The position numbers were made by a program, and so were the translations under genes. This document shows positions 1 through 9,310 of a stretch of DNA of 17,027 bases, piece by piece (position 1 is the first letter of the stretch; the number at the start of each line of letters is the position of its first letter). Location: positions 2,886 to 19,912 of the forward strand of contig VBNY01000130.1 in NCBI GenBank assembly GCA_005877705.1. Direction: 5' to 3'. Under the pieces are notes generated by a model that worked only from the letters and a program-made list of their open reading frames with translations, made no database searches and was not told the DNA's origin. This DNA is from Gammaproteobacteria bacterium. Lineage in GTDB: Bacteria > Pseudomonadota > Gammaproteobacteria > Steroidobacterales > Steroidobacteraceae.

Positions 1-30
1 AGGTCGTGCTGCGCGCCGAGCGCTAAGCTA

Positions 31-108
31 CCCCAGGAAATCGAGCTTGACTCGGCGAGTGAGCAACGCCCGACGACTGAGATGCTCGATTTCCCGGGGA
101 CCGCGGTA
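31..108 (-). repeat. Long-stem hairpin repeat, copy A
   Basis: The left arm 31-46 (CCCCAGGAAATCGAGC) pairs with 84-99 (GCTCGATTTCCCGGGG) at 15 of 16 positions, leaving a 37-base loop. Read on the minus strand it aligns with three other copies in this window: it has the same arm length, the same loop length, a loop starting ATCT, and a flank TACCGCGGT just outside the arm. It lies 13 bases beyond the parC stop. There is no T-run after the stem, so a simple terminator is unlikely, although the folded RNA could protect the parC 3' end. At stem position 12 this copy has C-G where the others have T-A, so pairing is kept. The first 30 bases of the window show nothing else I recognise. Confidence 0.8.
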
Positions 109-121
109 AGTCCGATTGCGG

Positions 122-2389
122 TCAGCCTGCGGCGGCGGCGACCAAAGCCTCGAGCCGCTCCACCGTGCGCCAGCCGCGCGGCAGCACTGCGCCGCGCTGG
201 GCGCGCTGGCCCTTGTAGTCCTTGAGCTCGCCCCACTCGAGGACCTTCTGCCGCTCGCCCGACCAGACGACGAGACTGCCCTTCGGCGCCACGACCGCGA
301 TGCCGGTCAGCAACTCCTCGCGGGCCGCGGCCTTCTTGGCGGGGATGTCATACAGCTTGTTGCCCTTGCCGCGCGGCATCTCCGGCACCTCGCTGACCGG
401 GAATGCCAGCAGCTTGCCTTCGCTGCTCACCACCGCGACCAGTGACTCCGCCGACGGCACCAGGGCCGGCGGCAATACGTGCGAGTTCTCGGGCACGTTG
501 AGCACCGTCTTGCCCGCGCGCCGGTCCGTGATGAGCTCTTTCAAGCGCACGATGAAGCCGTAACCGGCATCGCTCGCGAGCAGCCACAGGTCTTCCGGCT
601 CCCCGAGCATCACCCCGGCGAACTTCGCTCCATCCGGGGGATCGAGGCGCCCCGAGAGCGGCTCGCCGTGCCCGCGCGCGGAAGGCAAGGAATGCGCCGG
701 CAGCGTGTAGGTGCGCCCGGTGCTGTCGATGAATACCGCCGGCTGCAGGCTGCGGCCGCGCGCCATGGCCTGGAACGCATCGCCGCTCTTGTAGGACAGC
801 GAGCGCGGATCGAACTCGTGCCCCTTCGCCGAGCGCACCCAGCCGCCCGTGGACAGCACCACCGTCACCGGCTCGTTGGGAATCAGGGTCGTCGCATCGA
901 TCGCCTGCGCGGCCTCGCGCTCGATGATCTTGGTGCGCCGCTCGTCGCCGTACTTGTCGGCATCGGCGCGGATCTCGGCGGCGATGAGCTTCTTCAGCTT
1001 CGCTTTGCTCTTGAGCAGCGCCTCGAGCTCGTCGCGCTCGGCTGACAGCGTCTTTTGCTCCGCGCGGATCTTCATCTCCTCGAGCTTCGCGAGGTGGCGC
1101 AGGCGGGTGTTGAGGATCTCCTCGGTCTGCTCGTCCGAGAGCTTGAAGCGCTTCATGAGCACCGGCTTCGGCTCGTCCTCGCGGCGGATGATGCGGATCA
1201 CCTCGTCGAGGTTGAGGAACGCGATGAGCAGGCCATCGAGCACATGCAGCCGCTGCGCCACCTTCTGCAGGCGGTGTTGCAGGCGGCGCGTGACGGTCGC
1301 GGTGCGGAACTCGAGCCACTCGCCGAGGATCTCCTTCAGACCCATCACCCGCGGGCGGCCGTCGAGCGCGATGATGTTGAGATTGACGCGGTAGTTGCGC
1401 TCCAGGTCGGTGGTCGCGAACAGATGGTTCATCACCTCCGCCAGGTCGACGCGGTTGGAGCGCGGCACGATGACGAGGCGCGTCGGGTTCTCGTGGTCGG
1501 ACTCGTCGTTGTAGCTCTCGATCATCGGGAGCTTCTTCGCGCGCCACTGCTCGTCGATCTGCTGTAACACGCGACTCGGGGAGACCTGGTAGGGGAAGGC
1601 CGTGATGACCACGTTGCCCTCCTCGATCTCCCAGGTAGCGCGCGCCCTGAACGTGCCGACACCCTTGTCGTAGAACTCCTTCAGATCCGCGCGTGGCGAG
1701 ATGATCTCCGCTCCCGTCGGCAGGTCCGGGCCCCGCACGTGCTTCATGAGCGCCGCGGTCGTGGCCTCGGGGTCCTCCAGAAGATGAACGGCGGCTGCGG
1801 CCACCTCGCGCAGATTGTGCGGTGGAATGTCGGTCGCCATGCCGACCGCGATGCCGGTGGTGCCGTTCAGCAGCAGGTTCGGCAAGCGCGCCGGCAGGAT
1901 CACCGGCTCCTCCAGCGTGCCGTCGAAATTCGCCGTCCAGTCGACCGTGCCGTCGGCGACCTCCCCGAGCAGCACGTCGGCGTACCTGGTGAGCTTCGCC
2001 TCCGTGTAGCGCATGGCGGCGAAGGACTTGGGGTCATCCTGCGACCCCCAGTTGCCCTGGCCGTCGACCAGCGGATAGCGATAGGCGAAGGGCTGGGCCA
2101 TCAGTACCATGGCCTCGTAACAGGCGCTGTCGCCGTGCGGGTGGAACTTGCCGATGACGTCCCCGACGGTGCGCGCGGACTTCTTGTGCTTGGAGACCGC
2201 CGACAGCCCGAGCTCGCTCATGGCGTACACGATGCGCCGCTGCACCGGCTTCAGCCCGTCGCCGAGCGCCGGCAGCGCGCGGTCGAGAATGACGTACATC
2301 GAGTACTCGAGGTACGCCTTCTCGGTGAAGGTGCGCAGCGGTTGGCGCTCGATGCCTTCGAAGTTCAGTTCCTGGTTCTCCGGCGGCAT
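122..2389 (-). CDS. parC: DNA topoisomerase IV subunit A (ParC)
   Basis: This is the breakage-reunion subunit of topoisomerase IV, which with ParE unlinks replicated chromosomes using ATP. The 755-residue length matches E. coli ParC (752). The N-terminal part carries the [20 protein letters not shown] start block, the helix-turn-helix region [15 protein letters not shown], and catalytic Tyr128 in [10 protein letters not shown]. The C-terminal third is the usual beta-propeller region. The quinolone-resistance positions equivalent to E. coli Ser80 and Glu84 are Ser88 and Glu92, the susceptible residues. The start at 2389 is two bases after the parE stop and is preceded by GGAAGTGCAGGTG in the parE end. 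A longer reading frame would overlap parE by about 45 bases and lacks family similarity there. ParC rather than GyrA is indicated by the ParC-like motif spelling and by the ParE partner. Confidence 0.97.
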   Translation of the reverse strand: MPPENQELNFEGIERQPLRTFTEKAYLEYSMYVILDRALPALGDGLKPVQRRIVYAMSELGLSAVSKHKKSARTVGDVIGKFHPHGDSACYEAMVLMAQPFAYRYPLVDGQGNWGSQDDPKSFAAMRYTEAKLTRYADVLLGEVADGTVDWTANFDGTLEEPVILPARLPNLLLNGTTGIAVGMATDIPPHNLREVAAAAVHLLEDPEATTAALMKHVRGPDLPTGAEIISPRADLKEFYDKGVGTFRARATWEIEEGNVVITAFPYQVSPSRVLQQIDEQWRAKKLPMIESYNDESDHENPTRLVIVPRSNRVDLAEVMNHLFATTDLERNYRVNLNIIALDGRPRVMGLKEILGEWLEFRTATVTRRLQHRLQKVAQRLHVLDGLLIAFLNLDEVIRIIRREDEPKPVLMKRFKLSDEQTEEILNTRLRHLAKLEEMKIRAEQKTLSAERDELEALLKSKAKLKKLIAAEIRADADKYGDERRTKIIEREAAQAIDATTLIPNEPVTVVLSTGGWVRSAKGHEFDPRSLSYKSGDAFQAMARGRSLQPAVFIDSTGRTYTLPAHSLPSARGHGEPLSGRLDPPDGAKFAGVMLGEPEDLWLLASDAGYGFIVRLKELITDRRAGKTVLNVPENSHVLPPALVPSAESLVAVVSSEGKLLAFPVSEVPEMPRGKGNKLYDIPAKKAAAREELLTGIAVVAPKGSLVVWSGERQKVLEWGELKDYKGQRAQRGAVLPRGWRTVERLEALVAAAAG

Positions 2390-2391
2390 GC

Positions 2392-4284
2392 CTACACCTG
2401 CACTTCCGCGAGGTTGCCCTTCTCTTCCAGCCACTCGCGGCGGTCGGCGGCGCGCTTCTTGGCGAGCAGCATGTCCATCAGCTGATCGGTGTTGTCCTTG
2501 CCGTCGATGGTGAGCTGCACCAGGCGCCGGGTGCGCGGGTCGATGGTGGTCTCGCGCAGCTGCGGCGGATTCATCTCGCCCAGGCCCTTGAAGCGCGTGA
2601 CCGTGGCTTTGGTGCGCGCGCTGTCCTTCTCGAGCTTCTTGAGCAACTGGTCGCGCTCGGCGTCATCGAGCGCGTAGAGCACCTGCTTGCCGGCATCGAT
2701 CCGGTACAGCGGCGGCATCGCCACGTACACGTGCCCCTGCGTCACCAGCGGGCGGAAGTGCCGCAGGAACAGCGCGCACAGCAGCGTCGCGATGTGCTGC
2801 CCGTCGGAATCCGCATCCGCGAGGATGCAGACCTTGTGATAGCGCAGCTGACTCAGGTCGCTCGAGCCCGCCTCGATGCCAAGCGCCACGCTGATGTCGT
2901 GCACCTCCTGGCTGCCCGCGATCTCACCCGCATCGAGCTCCCAGGTGTTGAGGATCTTGCCGCGCAGCGGCATGATCGCCTGGAAGTCCTTGTCGCGCGC
3001 CTGCTTGGCGGAGCCGCCCGCGGAATCGCCCTCCACCAGAAACAACTCGGAGCGCTTCGGCTCCTGGCTGGTGCAGTCGGCGAGCTTGCCGGGCAAGGCG
3101 GGTCCACCCGTCATGCGCTTGCGCACCACGCGCTGCGCGGCCTTGGCGCGCTCCTGAGCGTTGGCGATCGCGAACTGCGCGATGCGCTCGCCGGCATCCG
3201 GATGGCGGTTGAGCCACAGCGCCAGGGAATCGCGCACGAAGCCCTCGACCAGCGCGGCGGCATCGCGGTTGCCCAAGCGCTCCTTCATCTGCCCGGCGAA
3301 CTGCGGCTCGTGAATTTTCACCGACAGCACGTAGTTCGCCTTGTCCCACACGTCCTCCGGCGTGAGCTTGATGCCGCGCGGCACGAGAGCGCGGAACTCG
3401 CAGAACTCGCGCACCGCCTGCGCGACGCCGGCGCGCAGGCCGTTGACGTGCGTGCCGCCTTCGATCGTCGGAATCAGGTTGACGTAACTCTCGCCGATGC
3501 TCGCTTCCGCATTCGGCGCCCACAGCAGCGCGTAGTTGACGGCGTCGTTATCGCTCTCGCGCGCGCCGGTGATCGGTTCCGCGGGCATCTTCTCGGTGTT
3601 GCCCAGCTCCTCGATGAGGTAGGCGCCGAGGTCGCCGGTGTAGAACCACTCGTCCTTCTCGCCCGTCGCCTCGTTGCTGAAGGTGATGCGCAGGCCCGGC
3701 GACAGCACCGCCTTCGCCTTGAGCGTGTGCTTGAGCTGCGGGACCGAGAACTTGTCCGAGTCGAAGAACTTCGGGTCCGGCCAGAAGCGCACGCTGGTGC
3801 CGGTGTTGCGCTGCCCGACCGTGCCGACCACCTCGAGCCGCGAGTGGACCTTGCCGTCCTTGAAGCTGATGTTGTATTCCTTGCCGCCGCGCTTGATCCA
3901 GCACTCGAGGTGTTTGCTGAGCGCGTTGACGACCGACACGCCGACGCCGTGCAGGCCGCCGGAGAACGTGTAGGTCTGGTCCGAGAATTTGCCGCCCGCG
4001 TGCAGCCGCGTCAGGATCAGCTCGACGCCGCTCACCTTCTCCTTCGGGTGGATGTCGATCGGCATGCCGCGGCCGTCATCGGCCACCTGCAGCGAGCCGT
4101 CCTTGAAGAGCGTGACGTCGATCTGCTTGCAGTAGCCGGCGATCGCCTCATCGACACTGTTGTCGATGACCTCGTGCGCAAGGTGATTGGGGCGCGAGGT
4201 GTGGGTGTACATCCCCGGGCGGCGCCGCACGGGCTCGAGTCCGCTCAGGACCTCGATGTCGGAAGCGGTATAGGACTGACTCAT
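2392..4284 (-). CDS. parE: DNA topoisomerase IV subunit B (ParE)
   Basis: This is the ATPase subunit of topoisomerase IV, 630 residues, the normal length for ParE. The GHKL ATPase shows [13 protein letters not shown] (residues 38-50), DDGRGMP (69-75) and [15 protein letters not shown] (109-123). The TOPRIM domain shows EGDSAGG (418-424) and the metal-binding DADSD (490-494), followed by [13 protein letters not shown] near the C-terminus. The ATP-contacting loop reads QMK (332-334) instead of the usual QTK; the lysine is kept. The start [20 protein letters not shown] aligns directly with other ParE proteins, so 4284 is well supported although the ribosome site is weak. It is followed two bases later by parC, so the pair is surely one transcript. 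Confidence 0.97.
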   Translation of the reverse strand: MSQSYTASDIEVLSGLEPVRRRPGMYTHTSRPNHLAHEVIDNSVDEAIAGYCKQIDVTLFKDGSLQVADDGRGMPIDIHPKEKVSGVELILTRLHAGGKFSDQTYTFSGGLHGVGVSVVNALSKHLECWIKRGGKEYNISFKDGKVHSRLEVVGTVGQRNTGTSVRFWPDPKFFDSDKFSVPQLKHTLKAKAVLSPGLRITFSNEATGEKDEWFYTGDLGAYLIEELGNTEKMPAEPITGARESDNDAVNYALLWAPNAEASIGESYVNLIPTIEGGTHVNGLRAGVAQAVREFCEFRALVPRGIKLTPEDVWDKANYVLSVKIHEPQFAGQMKERLGNRDAAALVEGFVRDSLALWLNRHPDAGERIAQFAIANAQERAKAAQRVVRKRMTGGPALPGKLADCTSQEPKRSELFLVEGDSAGGSAKQARDKDFQAIMPLRGKILNTWELDAGEIAGSQEVHDISVALGIEAGSSDLSQLRYHKVCILADADSDGQHIATLLCALFLRHFRPLVTQGHVYVAMPPLYRIDAGKQVLYALDDAERDQLLKKLEKDSARTKATVTRFKGLGEMNPPQLRETTIDPRTRRLVQLTIDGKDNTDQLMDMLLAKKRAADRREWLEEKGNLAEVQV

Positions 4285-4324
4285 CCGTTTGCGTTAGCCA
4301 AGTACCCAAGCCGCGGGCGGCGCG

Positions 4325-4333
4325 ATCTTAGCA
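4325..4333 (-). promoter_or_regulatory. parE: Possible extended -10 of the parE-parC promoter
   Basis: On the minus strand the sequence TGCTAAGAT lies about 40 bases upstream of the parE start. It has the TGn extension followed by TAAGAT, a 4 of 6 match to TATAAT. No convincing -35 hexamer sits 17 bases upstream, which fits an extended -10 promoter. This is inference from the motif only; the rest of the 106-base gap between the DUF3501 gene and parE holds a short GCGGC/GCCGC hairpin (4367-4379) without a T-run. Confidence 0.25.
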
Positions 4334-4390
4334 GACTTGCGGCGCCGGACCGCCCACGCGTTGCTCGCGGCCGTGCCGCTCTCTTGCATC

Positions 4391-4975
4391 TCAAGACAAG
4401 TCGGCGAGCAGCGCGCTGCGCACGGCGTCGGGGACGGCAGGCACAGCGTGGCGGTAGTGGTCGTGGTCGATGCCGAGCGCGAGGCCCGCGCCGGCGCGCA
4501 GGCCCGCGATCATGGACGGCGTCAGCTCGAAACGCAGAAAGTGCACGGAGGAAGTCTTCTCGTCGTTCTCGCGCTCGAGATCCTCGTCCGCGATCGCGAA
4601 AACCCGCTCGCGGCCGCTCACCTGCACCCAGCAGCGATCCTCGACGCCCTTGAGCCTGGCGAGCTCGCGGCGCCGCTGCTGCTCGTCCGGAAACTCCAGC
4701 AGCAGCGTCACCTTCCAGTTGTGGCCGTCCGGAATGAGCGGGTTGTAGGCGCCCAGCTCCTCCTGAATGCCCCCCGGCTCGAAGATGCGCTCGGTGCGCA
4801 GCATCTCCTGGATCTGGTACTGCACGGTGAGACGGTCCTCGAAGGACCAGGTGGCATGCGGGCCGACCGCGAGCTGCCGCGCGCGCTTGTGCTCGAGCAC
4901 TTTCGCCCGAAACGCGGATCGCTCGCGCGCGTAGCGCTCGAGGGGCAGCAGGTCGCCGACGGATAGTTTGTTCAT
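4391..4975 (-). CDS. DUF3501 family protein
   Basis: A 194-residue soluble protein of the DUF3501 family, whose biochemical role is not established. Recognisable family features are the N-terminal block ending HKRARQLAVGPHATWSFED, YQIQEMLRTERI, AYNPLIPDG and a C-terminal GIDHDHYRH segment rich in possible metal ligands (His and Asp). There is no signal peptide or membrane segment. The start codon overlaps the upstream stop as ATGA (4972-4975), so translation is probably coupled to the iron-sulfur protein gene. DUF3501 genes commonly sit beside rubrerythrin and a GlpC/HdrB-like protein, as here, so it probably works with them in an oxidative or redox function. That role is inferred from gene context, not from a known activity. 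Confidence 0.85.
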   Translation of the reverse strand: MNKLSVGDLLPLERYARERSAFRAKVLEHKRARQLAVGPHATWSFEDRLTVQYQIQEMLRTERIFEPGGIQEELGAYNPLIPDGHNWKVTLLLEFPDEQQRRRELARLKGVEDRCWVQVSGRERVFAIADEDLERENDEKTSSVHFLRFELTPSMIAGLRAGAGLALGIDHDHYRHAVPAVPDAVRSALLADLS

Positions 4976-6345
4976 AATCCGTAAGCCATCCGCAGCAGCG
5001 TGAGCGGATGCTCCGGCTGCTGCGCCCGCTCGAGTCCGCTCTCGATCTGGTGCCCGGCCATCGGGCAGTCGCTCGAGTAGTGGTCGGGGTGCGCGTTGGC
5101 GACGCGCTGCATGACCGGGCGGCCGATCTTCACGGCGGCGGCGCGGAATTCCTTCTTCACCGCGTACGTGCCGTCGTGCCCCGAGCAGCGCTCGATCGTC
5201 TCCACGCTGGTGTCGGGCACGAGCTTCAGCACGTCGCGCGTCTTCAGGCCGATGTTCTGCACGCGCAGATGGCACGGCACGTGGTAGCTCACCTTGCCGA
5301 GTGAGACCTTGAAGTCGGTGCGCAGCAAGCCGGCGCGATGGCGCAGCATCAGGTACTCGAACGGATCGAAGATCCGCTCGGCGATCAGCCGCACGTGCGC
5401 ATCGTCCGGGAACATGAGCGGCAGCTCCTGCTTGAACATCAGCACGCACGACGGAATCGGCGCCACGATGTCACAACCGGCCGCGAGCGCCCGCTGCAGC
5501 TGCGGAATGTTGTATTCCTTGAGGCGCGCGACGGACTCGAGATCGCCCAGCTCGAGCCGCGGCATGCCGCAGCAACGCTCGCGCGCGATCAGCGTCACCA
5601 CGATGCCGTTGTGCTCGAATACGGCGACGAGGTCCTCATCGAGCTCGGGCTCGTTGCGGTTCGCGTAGCAGGTGGTGAACAGCGCCACCTTGCCGGTGGT
5701 GTGCTCCGTCGGCCGCAGCGCCGGCGCAGCCGTGCCGTCGCCCGGAACGGCACGCGCGAGCCGCCGCAGGCGCTTGCGCGCGGTACGCGAGTGATATGTC
5801 GGGAGAGGCGAGTCGCGATCCACGCCGAGAGTCTTCTCGAGCAGCACGCGGCCTGCCGCGGAGCGGTTGACAGCATTCACGACGTCGGCGACGACCGGAA
5901 TGCCGGCGATCCTTCCCACCGTATCGGTCGCGGCCAGCGTGCGGTTGCGCAGACTGACGCCTTCCTGGCGCACGCGTGTTGCCTTCGCGCGCAGCATCAG
6001 ATGCGGGAAGTCTATATTCCACGGGTGCGGCGGCACGTATGGACACTTCGTCATGAAGCACATGTCGCACAGGTAGCAGTGCTCGACGACCTGCCAGAAC
6101 ACCTGCTTGTCGACGCCGTCCACCTCGCCCGTCGAGGAGGCATCGACGGCGTCGAACAGTGTCGGAAAGGCGTTGCACAGGCTGAAACAGCGCCGGCAGC
6201 CGTGACACACATCGAATACGCGCTCGAGCTCCTTGGCCAACGCGGCCTCGTCGTAGAACTCGGGGTTGCGCCAGTCGAGCGGGTGCCGGGTGGGCGCGCC
6301 CGGCCCTGCCGACCCGGCCCCGGAAGGATCGAGCGTGTTGCTCAC
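4972..6345 (-). CDS. GlpC/HdrB-like iron-sulfur oxidoreductase
   Basis: A 457-residue cytoplasmic electron-transfer protein related to GlpC and heterodisulfide reductase subunits. Two ferredoxin-type clusters are visible: Cys47-50-53-57 (CxxCxxCxxxC) and Cys90-93-96-101. The first CCG domain keeps Cys226 and Cys258-Cys259-Gly. The second has Cys358 but reads CSG at 387-389 and DCPMA at 426-430, where GlpC-type proteins have CCG and DCxxC, so two expected cysteines are replaced. I chose the GTG at 6345 (VSNTLDPSG), 11 bases after the rubrerythrin stop; the longer frame from 6429 would overlap rubrerythrin by about 70 bases. Its partner or donor is unknown. It overlaps the DUF3501 start by four bases. 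It could pass electrons to the rubrerythrin, which is inference. Confidence 0.88.
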   Translation of the reverse strand: MSNTLDPSGAGSAGPGAPTRHPLDWRNPEFYDEAALAKELERVFDVCHGCRRCFSLCNAFPTLFDAVDASSTGEVDGVDKQVFWQVVEHCYLCDMCFMTKCPYVPPHPWNIDFPHLMLRAKATRVRQEGVSLRNRTLAATDTVGRIAGIPVVADVVNAVNRSAAGRVLLEKTLGVDRDSPLPTYHSRTARKRLRRLARAVPGDGTAAPALRPTEHTTGKVALFTTCYANRNEPELDEDLVAVFEHNGIVVTLIARERCCGMPRLELGDLESVARLKEYNIPQLQRALAAGCDIVAPIPSCVLMFKQELPLMFPDDAHVRLIAERIFDPFEYLMLRHRAGLLRTDFKVSLGKVSYHVPCHLRVQNIGLKTRDVLKLVPDTSVETIERCSGHDGTYAVKKEFRAAAVKIGRPVMQRVANAHPDHYSSDCPMAGHQIESGLERAQQPEHPLTLLRMAYGL

Positions 6346-6356
6346 CCAGGTACGCT

Positions 6357-6770
<414 letters not shown>

Positions 6771-6813
6771 AACGGTCTCCTCCTCGTTAGACGGTGGGCT
6801 TACGATGGCCTGC

Positions 6814-6828
6814 TTAGACTGTGTCTAA
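6814..6828. promoter_or_regulatory. Palindromic operator candidate before rubrerythrin
   Basis: TTAGACTGTGTCTAA is a perfect six-base inverted repeat with a three-base centre. It lies just downstream of the proposed rubrerythrin -10, between promoter and gene, a typical place for a repressor. It also overlaps a TAATAT that could serve as a -10 for the plus-strand xseB gene. I do not recognise the regulator; it does not match the IscR type 1 or Fur consensus. Confidence 0.4.
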
Positions 6829-6840
6829 TATAGGGATGCG

Positions 6841-6869
6841 ACTCTATGCCCTGATCCGTATTCCGTCAA
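6841..6869 (-). promoter_or_regulatory. Promoter candidate for the rubrerythrin unit
   Basis: On the minus strand TTGACG (6864-6869) and TAGAGT (6841-6846) are separated by 17 bases, giving a good -35 and a moderate -10 for the housekeeping sigma factor. Transcription would begin near 6834, about 63 bases before the rubrerythrin ATG. The motif is seen; activity is inferred. Confidence 0.45.
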
Positions 6870-6880
6870 CTTGCGTTGAC
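6865..6880. promoter_or_regulatory. Inverted repeat over the rubrerythrin -35
   Basis: GTCAACTTGCGTTGAC is a perfect six-base inverted repeat with a four-base centre. It covers the proposed -35 of the rubrerythrin promoter and ends 14 bases before the xseB start, so a bound protein could affect both directions. It differs in sequence from the palindrome at 6814-6828, so two regulators, or none, may act here. Confidence 0.35.
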
Positions 6881-6894
6881 CCCCTGCGGCGGCG

Positions 6895-7137
6895 ATGTGT
6901 AACGTTGCGCCCCCTTACCTCAAGTGCCCCCATCAGCTCGAGGAGCGCTCTCTGCGGCTCGAGCGCGGCGATCTGCCCCTCGATGAGGCCTTGAAGACCT
7001 TCGAGCGCGGAGTGGAGCTCACCCGGCAGTGCCAGACGGCGCTGAAGGCGGCGCAACAGCGGGTCGAGATCCTGTTGAAGCGCAGCGGCCAGACCGAACT
7101 CGAGCCCTTCAGCGCGCCCGACGACGAGTCGAGCTGA
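6895..7137 (+). CDS. xseB: Exodeoxyribonuclease VII small subunit
   Basis: XseB forms the exonuclease VII complex with XseA, which degrades single-stranded DNA from both ends. The 80-residue length is normal. The diagnostic block is RLERGDLPLDEALKTFERGV followed by a helical stretch with QQRVEILLKRSG, the usual XseB coiled region. The first 25 residues diverge from the family: where others have a helix like FEEALAELEEIV, this reads YLKCPHQLEERS. It aligns without gaps and no other frame gives a better N-terminus, so I keep the ATG at 6895, although its ribosome site is poor. It is followed 99 bases later by dxs on the same strand; ispA, which often lies between them, is missing. Confidence 0.85.
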   Translation: MCNVAPPYLKCPHQLEERSLRLERGDLPLDEALKTFERGVELTRQCQTALKAAQQRVEILLKRSGQTELEPFSAPDDESS

Positions 7138-7236
7138 TCCTACGTATCCAGCCTCGTGGACCGTGACGCTGCTTGTGCGTTGCACTTGCGCTACAGGGGG
7201 TTTCGAGGCCCGGCGCGCACCAGTACACTGCGCGCG

Positions 7237-9141
7237 ATGACCGACCCGTCCGCCACCTACCCGCTGCTAGGCACCATCGAAAGTCCGGCTGACCTGCGCC
7301 GCCTGCCCGTTACGAAGCTGCCGGCGCTGGCGCAGGAATTGCGCGCGTTCCTGATCCAGAGCGTCAGCACGCGCGGCGGCCACTTCGCGGCGGGTCTCGG
7401 AACAGTAGAGCTCACGATCGCTCTGCATTACGTCTTCGATACGCCCCGTGACCGGCTCGTCTGGGACGTGGGACACCAGGCGTATCCGCACAAAGTGCTG
7501 ACCGGCCGGCGTGATCGCCTGCACACGGTCAAGCAGGAAGGCGGCCTGGCTCCCTTCCCTACTCGCTCCGAGAGCGAGTACGACACCTTCGGCGTAGGAC
7601 ATTCGAGCACCTCGATCAGTGCGGCCCTGGGAATGGCCGTCGCAGCGGCACGCGCCGGTGACAGCCGGCGCGTCGTGGCCGTGATCGGCGACGGCGCCAT
7701 GACGGCGGGCATGGCCTTCGAGGCGCTCAATCACGCCGGCTCGCTGCCGGCGGACCTGCTGGTCATCCTGAACGACAACGACATGTCGATCTCCGAGAAC
7801 GTCGGGGCGCTCTCGAACCACTTCGCGCGCGCGCTCTCCGGCCGCGTGTACGCGCATCTGCGCGAAGGCGGCAAGAAAGTGCTGCGCCAGATGCCCACGG
7901 TGTGGGAGCTGGCGCGCCGCTCGGAAGAGCATCTGAAAGGCATGGTGTTGCCCGGCACGCTGTTCGAGGAAATGGGCTTCAACTACATCGGCCCCATGGA
8001 CGGCCACGACGTCAGGGCGCTGGTGCGCACGCTCAGAAACCTGCGCGAGCTGCGCGGGCCGCAGCTGCTGCACGTCGTCACGCGCAAGGGCAAGGGTTAC
8101 GCGCCGGCCGAGGCGGATCCGATCAAGTGGCACGGACCGGGGCCCTTCGATCCGGCGAGCGGCACCATTTTCAAGGAAAAGAGCGCCGGACCTTCCTACT
8201 CGCAGATCTTCGGCCAGTGGCTGTGCGACATGGCCGAGCGCGACCCGCGCATCATCGGCATCACCCCGGCGATGCGCGAGGGCTCCGGTCTCGTCGAGTT
8301 CTCCAAGCGCTTCCCCGAGCGCTACTTCGATGTGGCGATCGCCGAGCAACATGCCGTCACCTTCGCGGCCGGTCTTGCCGTGGAGGGACTCAAGCCCGTG
8401 GTCGCGATCTACTCGACTTTCCTGCAGCGCGCTTACGATCAGCTCATCCACGACGTGGCGCTGCAGAACCTGCCGGTGGTGTTCGCCGTGGATCGCGCGG
8501 GCCTGGTCGGCAGCGACGGCGCGACCCACCAGGGCAGTTACGATCTGTCGTATCTGCGCTGCATTCCCAACATGGTGATCATGGCGCCGGCGGACGAGAA
8601 CGAATGCCGGCAGATGCTGTACACCGCGAGCACGCTGGCGGGCCCGAGCGTCGTGCGCTACCCGCGCGGCACCGGTCCGGGCGTGCCCGTAGTCCCCGAG
8701 ATGACGACCCTGCCTGTTGGCCGTGCCCAACTGCGCCGTGAGGGCCGCAGCGGACTCGCGCTGTTGGCCTTCGGCACGATGGTCGAGCCGGCGCACAAGA
8801 TCGCGGAGCGGCTCGATGCCACGCTCGTCAACATGCGCTTCATCAAGCCCCTCGACGAGGATCTGATCATCGAGCTCGCCGCGCGCCACCGTGCCATCGT
8901 GACCATCGAGGAGAATGCGACGGGCGGCGGTGCCGGCTCCGCCGTGGGCGAGCTGCTGGCATCCGAGGGTGTGCAGATCCCGCTGCTGCAGCTGGGAATC
9001 CCCGACCGGTTCATCGAGCACGGCTCGCGCGACAGCGGCCTCGCGGCCGCCGGCCTCGATGCGGCGGGCCTCGGCGGCAGCATCGAACGCTGGTGGGCCC
9101 TGCAGCCCCACGAACGCATCCGCTCGGCAGGCGGCGCATGA
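7237..9141 (+). CDS. dxs: 1-deoxy-D-xylulose-5-phosphate synthase
   Basis: Dxs condenses pyruvate with glyceraldehyde 3-phosphate using thiamine diphosphate. It is the first step of the MEP isoprenoid route and also feeds thiamine and pyridoxal synthesis. The 634 residues compare with 620 in E. coli. Visible features are His49 in [28 protein letters not shown] (His80), the cofactor motif GDGAMTAG (151-158) to NDN (179-181), and catalytic Glu370 in [15 protein letters not shown]. The C-terminal domain ends with the expected [14 protein letters not shown] block. I chose the ATG at 7237; a reading frame from a GTG at 7156 adds 27 residues without family similarity. Hairpin copy B begins in the stop codon. 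No obvious promoter is visible in the 99 bases before it, so transcription may start ahead of xseB. Confidence 0.97.
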   Translation: MTDPSATYPLLGTIESPADLRRLPVTKLPALAQELRAFLIQSVSTRGGHFAAGLGTVELTIALHYVFDTPRDRLVWDVGHQAYPHKVLTGRRDRLHTVKQEGGLAPFPTRSESEYDTFGVGHSSTSISAALGMAVAAARAGDSRRVVAVIGDGAMTAGMAFEALNHAGSLPADLLVILNDNDMSISENVGALSNHFARALSGRVYAHLREGGKKVLRQMPTVWELARRSEEHLKGMVLPGTLFEEMGFNYIGPMDGHDVRALVRTLRNLRELRGPQLLHVVTRKGKGYAPAEADPIKWHGPGPFDPASGTIFKEKSAGPSYSQIFGQWLCDMAERDPRIIGITPAMREGSGLVEFSKRFPERYFDVAIAEQHAVTFAAGLAVEGLKPVVAIYSTFLQRAYDQLIHDVALQNLPVVFAVDRAGLVGSDGATHQGSYDLSYLRCIPNMVIMAPADENECRQMLYTASTLAGPSVVRYPRGTGPGVPVVPEMTTLPVGRAQLRREGRSGLALLAFGTMVEPAHKIAERLDATLVNMRFIKPLDEDLIIELAARHRAIVTIEENATGGGAGSAVGELLASEGVQIPLLQLGIPDRFIEHGSRDSGLAAAGLDAAGLGGSIERWWALQPHERIRSAGGA

Positions 9142-9222
9142 CCGCCCCAGGAAATTGTGCTCTACCTGATTCATTAGCCTGAGCCGCTCAGCAAGACGCA
9201 CAATTTCGCGGGGACCCCGGTG
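9140..9222 (-). repeat. Long-stem hairpin repeat, copy B
   Basis: Arms 9145-9160 (CCCCAGGAAATTGTGC) and 9198-9213 (GCACAATTTCGCGGGG) pair at 14 of 16 positions around a 37-base loop. Read on the minus strand it matches the other copies, including a flank CACCGGGGT before the stem and GGTC after it. The GGTC end overlaps the dxs stop codon. At stem position 14 it has T-A where the other copies have A-T, again keeping the pair. It fills half of the 169-base dxs-folE2 gap, where its stem could shape read-through into folE2. I see no clear promoter in the remaining 88 bases before folE2. Confidence 0.8.
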
Positions 9223-9310
9223 AAACCCAGCGAGTGATAGCCGGGGTATTGCCATATGCCTCCATCGGATTATTCCCTTGGCGGCGCATTCCTGTAGGCT
9301 TGGCTGCGAG

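Noticed and set aside
2116..2140. Quinolone-resistance change in ParC
   Set aside because: The equivalent positions are Ser88 and Glu92, the ordinary susceptible residues.
2731..4653. A 640-residue open frame on the plus strand opposite parE
   Set aside because: It is antisense to an intact parE, is rich in Arg, Ala and Leu with no recognisable domain, and is expected by chance in high-GC coding sequence.
9223..9310. Zur box before folE2
   Set aside because: No palindrome like the known proteobacterial Zur site is visible.
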